Below are positions 37,105 to 47,800 of a DNA stretch of 64,000 nucleotides, piece by piece. Under the pieces are notes generated by a model, which was given only the letters and a program-made list of their open reading frames with translations, ran no database searches and was not told the origin of the DNA. Every line of letters begins with the position of its first letter. The first letter of the stretch is position 1. Position numbers and translations under genes: made by a program. Source of the stretch: Limnomonas spitsbergensis (lineage: Eukaryota; Chlorophyta; Chlorophyceae; Chlamydomonadales); the NCBI GenBank assembly GCA_037349105.1, contig JAYJMM010000070.1, positions 434,001 to 498,000 on the forward strand. The letters run 5' to 3'.

Positions 37105-37250
37105 TTGACCCTCCCCCCGCCTCCGGGACCTTGTCAAACCGTAATTTCTCAGTAAGAAGCAAGGTATTTCGGGGGGGAGGGGTCGATTCCAACCAGCCCA
37201 GCCATGCGCCTCTAATGGGGTCTTACAACGTCGCTGGTTCACAAATGGCA
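37105..37250 (+). repeat. dispersed repeat family 1, copy A
   Basis: A C-rich lead (CCCCCCGCCTCCGGGACC), then TAATTTCTCAGTAAG, a G-run and GGTCGATTCCAACCAGCCCA. Related sequence occurs at 41034-41120 (inverted), 50637-50780 and 53392-53530. Unknown type; in both retroelement nests it lies at the edge. Confidence 0.7.
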
Positions 37251-37389
37251 TATCTCGTCACAAATGGCTTTGTCAGCCCTGACCAGGGTGGGCCATTGTG
37301 GTCTAACACTATTAAGATTGACTATGAATAAGACATGGTTTGCTAACTAAATTAACTTTCTTCAAAACATCTATGAAATTCAACGCGAG

Positions 37390-39570
37390 TGGGCAAGGCG
37401 CCCTCAAGTGTCGACACCTCGAATGTTGCGATGCTACAAGGAGAAGGGGTCAATCGGCAGCATCACGTAGTGGCCCATCAGGATGTCGATGGCATCAACG
37501 AGGCGGCGATGCAGGATCTGCTGGCACCCAATCACATCTTGATCTGGGCGCAGCAGCAGCCAGGCAAGGGACAGGGGGGGGGCCTTCGAGATCGCCTGCA
37601 CCATATCAGCGCTTTGCAGCTTGAACAAAACCTCCAGCCATGGGGGCTTGGCCCAGCTGGAATGCAGCGGGCGGCTTTTCAGCAGCCCCGGGCCAATTTC
37701 CTTGGCTTGTGTATACCTGCCCCCAGTTGTTGAGAAACATGATACCGGAGAGTATGAGCAGCGCCTAAAGTAGTTGCAGCAACAGACGGAACAGCTTAGC
37801 AAGCGTGGCACTTGCATTTGGGCGGGGAACTTCAATGCGGACGTGTGGCACGGCAGCGAGCTCCGGATGAAGCTATGCGTTTAGAGATTGATGGCGGCGT
37901 GGACCACGCATGTGCAATCCAGCATTCGCCTGAGATGCACATGCACCGAGCTCTCCGTGTTGAGCAGCCCAGAATTTTGAAGCCACAGGCTAGGATGCTG
38001 CTCAACGCGGAGGCAGCCACCAGCATGCTTCAGCTCACAGGCCGCAAGGAAGACCTGGGGGACGCGACCTACCTGGCAGCTACTGGCCGGTCCCGCGTAG
38101 ACCACATCGCTAGCGCATTGCTGCCCACCAAATCAAATCTCCCAGATCATCGGCCGGTTGCGGCCACCCTCAAGCCACCTGGAGACAGCGGATTCGATGT
38201 GGGGGGGAGTCAGCCTACAGCTGGCCAGCCAGCGGCAAGGAGCAGAACACCCCTGAGTTGGAAAGCGGACAAAGCAGACATTTACAGCGGAGCGCTGGCC
38301 GGAGATGAGCAGGGCCTACAGCTACACAGGTCAATAACGTTACACCTCTGGGCCCGCTCAAAGCTCGGCCGCGTGGGCGCCCAACTGTTCAGAAGGGAGT
38401 GAAGAAGGAACTAAAAGGAAGAGAGGGGGAATGGAACAAAAAGAGAGGCCGGGAAGGCAAAGAAGACCAAGTCGAACACCTGTGTTCCACTAGAGACTAG
38501 CCCTCAAAAGAAGCCTCTAAGAAAAGAAAAGTCCGCAAAAGCAAGCGTATCCCACCCCTGCTTGGCTGCGAGGGCGCCCCACTAATCAGAAGTGAGAAGA
38601 GAAGAAACTAAAAAGGGGGCAAACAACAACAACAACAACAGCAAAAAAGGACCAAAAGCGAAAGCCGGCAAAGGCAAACGACACCGGCCCCTCAGAATCC
38701 CTAGAGACTAACCCTTAACAACAGCTGCACAGGTGTTACACCTAGTGGACGCAGCCTACCAACAGGTGCAGCTTCAGGCGACTGGCAGAGGAGACCTCAG
38801 GGACCCCGCAACTGAGCACAGGTTCGCGGCCGCCTACCGCGCTTGTGCACAGTCTACGGCGGGCGCCGTGTTGGCGCAAGCTAGGAGCCGCACCAGCAAT
38901 AGGGCTTGTGTGCGCTGCGGCTCGGTGCGGTTAGCACGGCTGACACGAGAGGACGGCGGAGCAGCCAACAACGTGAGACACGCTGTTGCAGTAGTGTTGG
39001 GCAAGGGGAGATGGCGAGCATGTGGAGGATACGCTGCATGTCTGCTTCCAGTGCCCTAGCGTGAAGGAGAGGCTTAGGGAGAGAGGTTGGACAGGTCCCC
39101 CGGAGGGCGCCACAGACTTTCAGCAGTTGTACTGGGGCAGGCTTGGTTGGGAGGCTCTGACTTTTGTTGAGGACGTGGTAGGCTTTGTTCAGGCCTAGTT
39201 TGTTGCTTTTCTTTGCATCATGGGAATTAGGCCTCATAGGAGCAGGGATACTTCGGGCTGCCTTTCCCTTTAGGGGGTTTAATTCTTTCTCCTTAAGTTT
39301 CTTCTCCTTCTTTCCCTCTTGCCTATAGGTTCTTTTCTTTTCCCACAACGGCAAGTTGAGCTTTTCGAAGGCTAATCTCTGCAGGGGCAGGTGATACGAT
39401 TTTTCGGACTTTTGTTGTTGTTGTTCCTGCTGTTTGGAAGGCGAACTTGCTTTATCTCCTTTCCTATTGTGCCTTCCCCCTTGAGGTTCCTAGCTGGCTT
39501 TTTATTTGCCGGTGTGGCCAAAATTTTAATTATTTAAGCAGGGTCCAGAGGTGTACTGTCATTAACACGA
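37390..39570 (+). mobile_element. degenerate non-LTR retrotransposon (LINE) pieces
   Basis: Broken reading frames. Around 37829-38160 there is an endonuclease-like (EEP) remnant: GNFNADVWHG in one frame, then in another frame TGRSRVDHIASALLP and NLPDHRPVAAT, the usual RVD-H/DHRPV end of the EEP domain. At 38733-39198 the zinc-binding C-terminus of the reverse transcriptase follows (HVCFQCPSVKERL, preceded by broken AYQQVQLQATGRGDLRDP). No reverse-transcriptase core is present. The 3' end is near 39570 (AGCAGGGTCCAGAGGTGTAC). Clearly dead; a related copy is at 52065-53295. Confidence 0.75.
38331..38700 (-). mobile_element. inverted LINE 3' end nested in the first LINE
   Basis: Read on the minus strand, a pyrimidine-rich tail leads into GTTGGGCGCCCACGCGGCCG, AGC and GGGCCCAGAGGTGTAACGTT, ending near 38331. 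The same terminal sequence ends the copies at 51560-51625 (plus) and 52065-52135 (minus). It interrupts the plus-strand element between its EEP and zinc-finger parts. Confidence 0.65.
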
Positions 39571-39599
39571 CTGACAGCACACTTCGCAACAACTGAGGT

Positions 39600-39870
39600 G
39601 CAAAACATTATAACTCAAAAACTAGGGAGACCTGCCGAGGGGGGGGCAAGAAAAAGGTATGCACCCCATCATCTCAAGTTGTAGAGCGTGACGAGATCTT
39701 TCCATATCTGGTCTTAACATTGTTTTTGGCCCAGGGGCTGGGAGATACGGAGGGGCAAAGTTGGGGGGGGGAGGGGGGTAAAACAAAAAAGGCATTTTTG
39801 GTTTTTTTCATTTTTTCATTTTTTTTAACATCAGATTGAGACGATAGCTACACCGTTGCATTCCTACTGT
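39600..39870 (-). repeat. dispersed repeat family 2, copy A
   Basis: On the minus strand: GGAATGCAACGGTGTAGCTA, then A/T-rich runs, a C-rich run and CTTTGCCCCTCC. The same order occurs on the plus strand at 51690-51895. In both places it lies beside a LINE 3' end. Confidence 0.6.
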
Positions 39871-40054
39871 CATTTGCTACAGATATGCATCATACAAAAT
39901 TCCACACAGAATACCAGACCCTTCCTGGCATGCAATTTGGCATGGGGGGGTGCCATGGCTCTGGAACCACATGCACGGCTGTGCGTACACCCATTATGGA
40001 CTCACACGGTGTAGCTGCATTGGTAGTTGCTATGAATTAAGCATGAATTAAGCA

Positions 40055-40888
40055 ATGACTACCTGCTGTGAGCATTGTTTGAAGGTCTTAAAATTCACAG
40101 ACAACCCAGTGGCCCTAAAGATTCACCAACAGGGGAAAGAGTGCAAGAGAGGAGCTGAGAGGCTGGCCAAGGAGCACTCGACGAAGCGACAGCGCGCAAT
40201 GCCGCAATCACATCATTATATTCATCTTCTACTCCTGCTACTACTTCAGCTCTTGCTCCGGCTGCTGCTGCTGCTATCGAGCATGCGGCTGCCGTAGAGC
40301 CTCTCGCTCTAGCAACAGCTGCTGGTCCTGCTGCTGAGGCTTCACCCGAGAGCCCGCAGCAGCAGCTCCTATCTTTGGCGACCCAAGTGACCCCTGATGT
40401 TGTGGTGTTGCGAGAGCTTCCCAGCTGCCCCGGCTACGCACCTCCTGTCGGCCGACCCTTCGTTGCAAATTGGCCATTTGCGGCTCACAGGCCCTGCCAT
40501 CAGGCCTTGCCTTTTAAGTTCGAGGAGTCTGGCCTGCGGTCTGTGGACTGTGCCGGTGTCCACCAATCCTTGCACCAACAGACCAGTGGCTTGCACCATC
40601 TGCAGGAGCATCGCGGGCACCGTCCGCCCTTATGTGTGGAGCTATCACTTCCTAGATCACATTGAGTCAGCCCACCCTGGTCAGGAGCTGACGGAGGCAG
40701 ATGTGACGAGATATGCCATCAGCGCTGAGGAGTTTGAGGGGGTGGTGGGCAAGAAGCTCCCCAAGAAGCAGAAGACCAAGCTTCTGAAGGAGCACGTCAG
40801 CACGCTCAAGTTAGATGATAGTTTGCTGCCACTTGTGCGAGAGTCCTCTCGTTTCTGGAGCCTCATGGTCTCTAGCGTGGATATGTAG
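40055..40888 (+). pseudogene. decayed zinc-finger gene, possibly transposon-derived
   Basis: Frame 2 opens with ATG and CCEHCLKVLKF...HQQGKECK, a C2HC-type finger, then passes into frame 1 (Ala/Pro-rich linker, TPDVVVLRELPSCPGYAPP, about 40200-40550) and back to frame 2 for the conserved-looking end: PCTNRPVACTIC, RPYVWSYHFLDHIESAHPG and about 60 charged residues to TAG at 40888. The NRPV-C-x2-C ... W-Y-x4-H-x4-H pattern resembles the C-terminal finger of KDZ-type transposases, which would fit its place between inverted copies of dispersed repeat 1; I judge this only tentative. Two frame changes without good splice sites point to a decayed gene. Confidence 0.45.
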
Positions 40889-41033
40889 CTGTTAGGCGGT
40901 AGCAAGAGCATTGGTATATTCTTTTGTTTCACCACTTGACATTTGTGAACCATCTACATTTATCAACACCATTAGAAGCGCACTGTTGAGCTGATTGAAA
41001 TTGACCTCGCTCCCTCTCTTAAATTCTGATTTC

Positions 41034-41120
41034 TGACTGAGAAATTAAGGTTTTACTAGGTTCCGGAGGCGGGGGGGGGGTAGCCAGGGGGCGTTTCACA
41101 TTTTTTTATGATGGGGTCTT
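41034..41120 (-). repeat. dispersed repeat family 1, copy B (inverted)
   Basis: Reverse complement gives a C-run, GCCTCCGGAACC and CTTAATTTCTCAGTC, matching 37105-37165 in the opposite direction. The pair encloses the LINE nest and the zinc-finger gene. Confidence 0.65.
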
Positions 41121-41831
41121 TGACTTTGTTTTGCCCCCCCCTCGAGACCTGCCACCCTTCAGCACCTAATCCGATGAAAAGGCACCCAACCTACGGAAGG
41201 AGACAAAAACCAGTCAGGAAGCTGGAGAAGGAGCTGTCTGGAAACTAGGAGGGAAAATGGCTAATGGTCACGCTAATGGTTCACAATTAGGAATGCCCCC
41301 CCCCCACACACAAAGAGCTGACCAGAGCTACCCATATGCCGTCTCACCACGAAACAACGCAATCAGAGCAACTAGGCCACAAAGGGGGCAAGAGGGGGCA
41401 GATCTACCTACAGGTTCCAGTTCGAATTCAAATCTTGCAGGGAACAGCTGGCACTCATTAATATGGGCAGATCAATGTTGAACTCCATCTTGGTCAATAC
41501 CGGTATGTGGGTAACCACCAGCCTGGCCCGGTAAAACTGGGCAGCGAAGCCCAACATACGGTCTTACGCAGTAACTCTCGGTGGGAGGCACTATTTTCGG
41601 TGTCCAGGAGTCATCATATCAGGCTCCCTATCACGCTAAACAGATCAACAGAGAGGCCGAGTGTGGATCTTCAGATCTGACCGGTGGATCTGACGGGGTG
41701 TGAACCGAAGATCAGCGTTTTATGCCTAAACAACCTTTCTCACCCATACAAAATTGCTCAGTAAGGCCAGTCACCGATAAGAAATCTAGGTATCTCAATC
41801 GAGGGCTTAAGGCACCCGCTCGGTGCCCTAC
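41121..41831. other. intergenic, no gene seen
   Basis: Short frames only. Likely carries the promoter of the SET-domain gene whose proposed first ATG is at 41832. Confidence 0.45.
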
Positions 41832-44800
41832 ATGAACACCTTACTCAAGCGCTTCTTGGGCCTCATCGAGGGCGATTGGGCCCGAAATCTGGTGAACAAC
41901 GTATCCATTCCCAAGGAGAGGCGGATACAGGTGCGGGTACCAAAGGTTGTGTACAGGGTCTGCCGAAGCAGGGCATGACAGATACGGCACTAGACAAAGT
42001 AGTGCCGGAATCCTATGGGGTCGGCTTCGATCCTTCAGGAAAACATCCGCATAAATTCGCTGTATTAAGGCATGTCGTGGGCACTTTTGACAAAGGTCTT
42101 CGATTTCAGGGCAGTCATGGCATCAGCTCCCATGCATGCCACAAAAACTGAGCACCAGCCATGGGCCGCCGCGATGACGACAAGCCGTGCTGTCACGACA
42201 TATGACTGCACCGTGTTTGTCTTGTACTCTTGTAATCTTTGGGTCCCCGCTCCTTAGGGTGCACCTCTCAGCTGCGACAATGCATGGTGTTCATTGCAAC
42301 AGCACGGGCTGATGCTCAGTCCTTGCTGCTGCAGCATCAATTCATCCTCTCACAAGTCTCTTTCAAAAGAGGCAGGCAGTGCATCTCCCTGACTACCTTA
42401 AGGCAGCCTATCAAGGAGAGCAAAGAGGGGGGGGTCCAATATTGTTTCGGGCTGAGAACCTGTGGGGGCAACGGTCCTGTGCCGTGCCACTGGGCCTCTG
42501 AGCAGGGAACCATCACACATACAGCACCCATTGCAGACAGGCTGGCCTGGTACAAGCCTCTGGCAGTTAGGAGGGCCTAATGGCCTATCCTCTACCTTTG
42601 CTTCACATGAACGAGAAAGCCCCCAAACTGACAGTTGGGGAGCAGATGCCACCCCGCCAGCAGAACCCGCTGCAATAATTCCATGATGTGCCTGATGCAA
42701 TATGTGCCCGTGCGCCCGCCCAACCCTTTTGTAGCATCCAGGGCCTGCCTTATCACGCTGTAGCATCAGCACCCTGCAGTATACACTGGGTCGATTCAGG
42801 GCACTGATCACTCTTTCTAACAAAACACCACTCTTTACACTGTGATTCCACACCACATCACCATTACACTGGGTTTCACACATTCCGATGCTGCCCTGCG
42901 CTTGGCTGCGCTTTGTCCCCTCCTCCCACCAGAATGCGCTGGACTATGAGCGTATGTTCATGCTGTGTCGCCTCAATGCGATCCTAGCTGTGAAGGGCAG
43001 GGGCCCTCAACGCGGTGCAGCCTCTGTCAACTACCAGTCACTGGTCATGGAGGTGAGAGGCAGGGAGGAGGAGGAAACAAACAGGTGCATGCTCCATTGC
43101 CCCCCTGCCCTCTATTTCCCCATATTGTGTGTACGGTAGTTATTAACAAAACGGCGAAGCATCAGTAGGGGCTGTAGAAGAGTGATCACTGCAGTTGCTG
43201 GTGGTTGAACTCCCTGGCTGGACCGCAGTGTAGCTTGCCCAGTCACAGGCACGGTTCTTGCGGCTGTGGAGATGGAGCTGTCATCATACCGTTGTCGTAT
43301 GAGTAAAACTGCCACACCTTCTGACCACACTTTTTCTTAGTGGGACGAGTGATACATTGGTCTGGCCGAGCCCGTGGACTAGAGCGGCATGTCCGACCGC
43401 TCCCGTGAACGTCCACATGCATGATCAATACGGATTAAATTCAGGGTAGCTTCATTTTTCTAGGTCGCCTGCTTAAGCACTGTCTTTGATCCTATTCCTT
43501 TGCGGAGTTCAGGTGTCATCAAGCGCCTGGTTTTGCCACGTAGCAAGTCCTGAAGCCCTTTGCTGGCTCGCAACCTGCAGGCAAGGACCTTACCATTCAA
43601 GCAGCAGCAGAAGTACGTAGATGAACACGTACGTGCGCAGATTGCCGCAGCTGCCGCCGCCATACACCTAGCGCTGACACAGGTGACTCGACCGCGGCAT
43701 TACTGTTCAATCTTGTAACCAATCTTTGGAAAATCCATTCCTCGTTATAAGGGGGCAATGTGCGGAGGATTATGTCTCCCCGGAAGACAAATTGCCGATG
43801 AAAAAACACATACTTTTTGTAGACATCCGATTGAGAAGAGTGGGTTTGTTTGCACCGTGAGAAGAGCTTTTGTTTCCGCTCTTCTCATTGTGCTATCATC
43901 AATTTGAAACTGTGCTACTGGCTACAAAGTATGTGTACCCAAAGGATGTCTGGAGGATTCCGAGTTATGATGGAATGCTGTGTGGTCATGAGTAAATGAC
44001 CACTACTTAGGGGTATGCCTGCCGAGGAACAGCATGACGGTGTCCACAGTATTTATTTCCCCGGTTTATCTCCGGTTTATCCCCGGTTTATCCCCGGTTT
44101 ATCCCCGGTTTATCCCCGGTTTATCCCCGGTTTATCCCCGGTTTATCTCCGGTTTATCCCCGGTTTATCCCCGTTTTTCCGCGGTTTATCCCCGGTTTAT
44201 CCCCGATTTATCCCCAGTTTAACCGCGGTTTATCCCCGGTTTATCCCCGGTTTATCCCCGGTTTATCCCCGGTTTATCCCCGGTTCATCCCCGGTTTATC
44301 CCCGGTTTATCCCCGGTTGATCCCCGGTTGATCCCCGGTTGATCCCCGGTTGATCCCCGGTTGATCCCCGGTTGATCCCCGGTTTATCCCCGGTTTATCT
44401 CCGGTTTATCCCCGGTTGATCCCCGGTTTATCCCCGGTTTATCCCCGGTTTATCTCCGGTTTATCCCCGGTTTATCTCCGGTTTATCCCCGGTTGATCCC
44501 CGGTTGATCCCCGGTTTATCCGTGGTTTATCCCCGGTTTATCCCCGGTTTATCCCCGGTTTATCCCCGGTTGATCCCCGGTTGATCCCCGGTTGATCCCC
44601 GGTTGATCTCCGGTTTATCCCCGGTTTATCCCCGGTTGATCCCCGGTTGATCCCCGGTTGATCCCCGGTTGATCCCCGGTTTATCCCCGGTTTATCCCCG
44701 GTTGATCCCCGGTTGATCCCCGGTTGATCCCCGGTTTATCCCTGGTTTATCCCCGGTTGATCCCCGGTTGATCCCCGGTTGATCCCCGGTTGATCCCCGG

Positions 44801-47800
44801 TTGATCCCCGGTTGATCCCCGGTTTATCCCCGGTTTATCCCCGGTTTATCCCCGGTTTATCCCCGGTTGATCCCCGGTTTATCCCCGGTTTATCCCCGGT
44901 TTATCCGCGGTTTATCCCCGGTTTATCCCTGGTTTATCCCCGGTTTATCCCTGGTTTATCCCCGGTTGATCCCCGGTTTATCCCTGGTTTATCCCCGGTT
45001 GATCCCCGGTTTATCCCCGGTTTCCCCGCTTTTGTTAAAACCGCAGTCGCAGACCACTTACGAACCTATGATACTTCTGATGGAATGAAATCCAGTGTGA
45101 GAAAGTTTTCTCGGTTTCCCCCATTCAGGGGCAACGAAACATAAACTCGTTAGAGCTGCGATTCTTGGCGCGAACACGTAATTTGTCGGCATAGAAATTG
45201 GTCTGTGGCTGTGGGTAAGTAAGTATCTGCCCCATTTTTTTCATGCCTCTCCCCGGCCCACCTCAGTTTGGCGCCCCAGCTGCTGGCACCCCCATGTCAG
45301 GGGAGTTGCCTACGGATGACAAGACACTAGCTACGGAGGGACAGGCTTCGGAATCACAGACTTCAGAAGGACCGGCTTCTGAGAGGAGTCCCGCCTCTCC
45401 CAGCTTTCATCCTGCAGACTCAAGGTGCCGAGGTGCGGCCATGTCACTCAAGGTCCGAAACAAAAACTCATAACCAAATGTTTGTTAAAAGGTGGATGTG
45501 TCTGACGTAGGGACCCTGAACGGAGTAGGTGTTAGCTTAGCTGAGGGTGTTGCCGCCCACTTGTCGGTGCATCCTCTGAAGAGCCTTTTCCCAAAAGGCC
45601 AGGCATTAAAAACAAAAAAAGAGATAAGAGTGACGTCTCCAGACGATATCCAAAGGGCATTTTGAGAAGGGGGATTATGCAGCCTGACTGAGAGTAGTGC
45701 CGTGCCGATTACGGTTCTTAGTATAGCTGAGTGATGATGCTGGGTTTCAGCCACAAAGGGAATTTTGAGGCAGTCCAGCTAATTTTACAAATAGCAATCT
45801 ACAAGTACTGGGATGATTGCCGGTTTACAACATAATGGCACAGCAGTAATTGGGACACTCCTCAGCCTGGGGTTGCACTCCAGGCATGACCTGATCCACA
45901 CTTTGTCCACACCAGCAGTGTGATTGCTTTTATTTCACACTATGTAGCCTAGATTTCGAATCTAGCACAGCTTGGAAATAAATCCCGACCCTGTCATGCA
46001 TTCATGCTTAAGAAGAGATGAAGCCGTTGGTGTTGTCCTGGAACTATTTGAAACGCCCGTCATGGCTTTAATTCTCTTGGCTTCTTCGCAGCTTCTTCTT
46101 CCGGGCCTGCCGCATTCACTGGGCGTGTGGAAGTCTCAGACATGGTTCGCCCTCGTCTGGGCTTCTCATTAAGAATCGCGCCGTCCTCTGTGGAGCATCC
46201 GGGTGCAGGTGAGTCGCGACAGCTCCTTAAACCTCCAAAGGTGTTGGAGGCATGTCTTGTAGAGAGGGGGGGAAATCGGCAGGTGGATGCTGTTGGTGAG
46301 GCTTGCATAAAGAGGATGAGAGGTATGTCTGTAGGGGGAGGGATCTGACTCATATTTCCCCTTCAGACATATACGAGGTATTCAGCTACCTTCAGCTTTG
46401 TGTTGCTATTGCATCCCCGAGCCTGGGGTGCAGCAGGGGGGCAACAGCAGCCCAAATCTACCCTGGCCTTTTCGAATAGGCAATCCAATGGATGTGCAAG
46501 ACGCTGCAACACCAGCTCACCAAAGCTCTGCCGCACTGCCCCTCAATTCCTCGCCCCACTGGACGCGTAGCTTTCTTTCTCTTTGCAGGCCAGTGGGCCC
46601 TTCACCTCCGTGCCCCTTTTTCCGCCTACCTTTTTCCGCCTAACTTTGTTCCTAATTTTCCCCGCAGGCCGGGGTGTCTTCCTGGATGGTGAGGTCTCCC
46701 CGGGGGCTGTGGTGGCCCTGGTGCCCGGCTTGACGTACAGCCGCACACAGTTCAACAAGATGCCAAACTATCCGCGCATCGACATCGGAAACCCGTACCT
46801 GAGCAGGTGAGCATGAAGCTAAACCCTAATTATGAACCCGGAAGCCAAACTTCAGCAAGATGCCAGCTTGTCCTCGCATCGACGTTGGTAAGCCGTACAT
46901 CGGCAGAGGGTTATAACTGCAGCGATCAGCCCATCGCTGTAACTTATAACTACCCTGTCCAGAGGATGGGGGTGTCCAGAGCACCCTAAGGCCATTTTCA
47001 GGGCTTGCCTCTCTAAACATGTGTTCCATGAGTGGCGAATGTGGCCAGGAGAGGAAACCGTTGCACCCACACTTTCTAAGCTGTGTAAGTGTGACACCAC
47101 TGCATTCACACCTTCAAATGTGTGCAAGTGTGGAACGACTGCACTCACAACTTCACGTATCAGGTGGACTCATGCCTTCAGATATGCAAAAGTGTAAAGT
47201 ACGGTACTGCACTCACACTTCACCATGTGTTAATGTATGAAACCCTGCATCACTCAAATCCTCAGATGTCTGAAACGAGCAATACCCCTGTACACTTGCC
47301 ACCCTCACCTTATCAGGAGGTTTGACCTGGATGTCATTGACTCCAAGTCCTGGGGAGAGGGCGATGGTGGCGGCGGCGATGGCGCAAGGAGCGGCTGGGT
47401 CCGGCCCACTTGTCCAGAGGCGCAGCTCCTGACGGCTCTGGAGGGTCGTCACCCTCTGGCTCTAGGGCACATGATGAACCATCCTGGACCCGGTGAGGGA
47501 GGGGGTCTCCCTTGTGCCATGTGTGCAAGGCACCCTTCTGCCAATAGGACAGTGCATCCAATCAGCCATGTGCCATTTCTAGCTAACAAGCAGACCAGCT
47601 TAGGTCGGCTGCTGAATAGTTTCTGTTGTGGACCTGACTTAGATAAGCCTCCGCCCAGCGGCTTGAGCATGAGCACAACTGGCCCGCTGCACAAGTCTCC
47701 CCCGGCTGTAGGCAACGAGGGAGTTGAGGGGCGCTATCAAGGCGTATGAACCCTTATGGAGCTGGGGAGTGGCATGGGTGCTTCATTCCTCATGTCTGTG

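Noticed and set aside
44015..45144. Open frames repeating GLSPVYPRFIP
   Set aside because: By-product of the 11-bp minisatellite, open in three frames; no start context or splice support.
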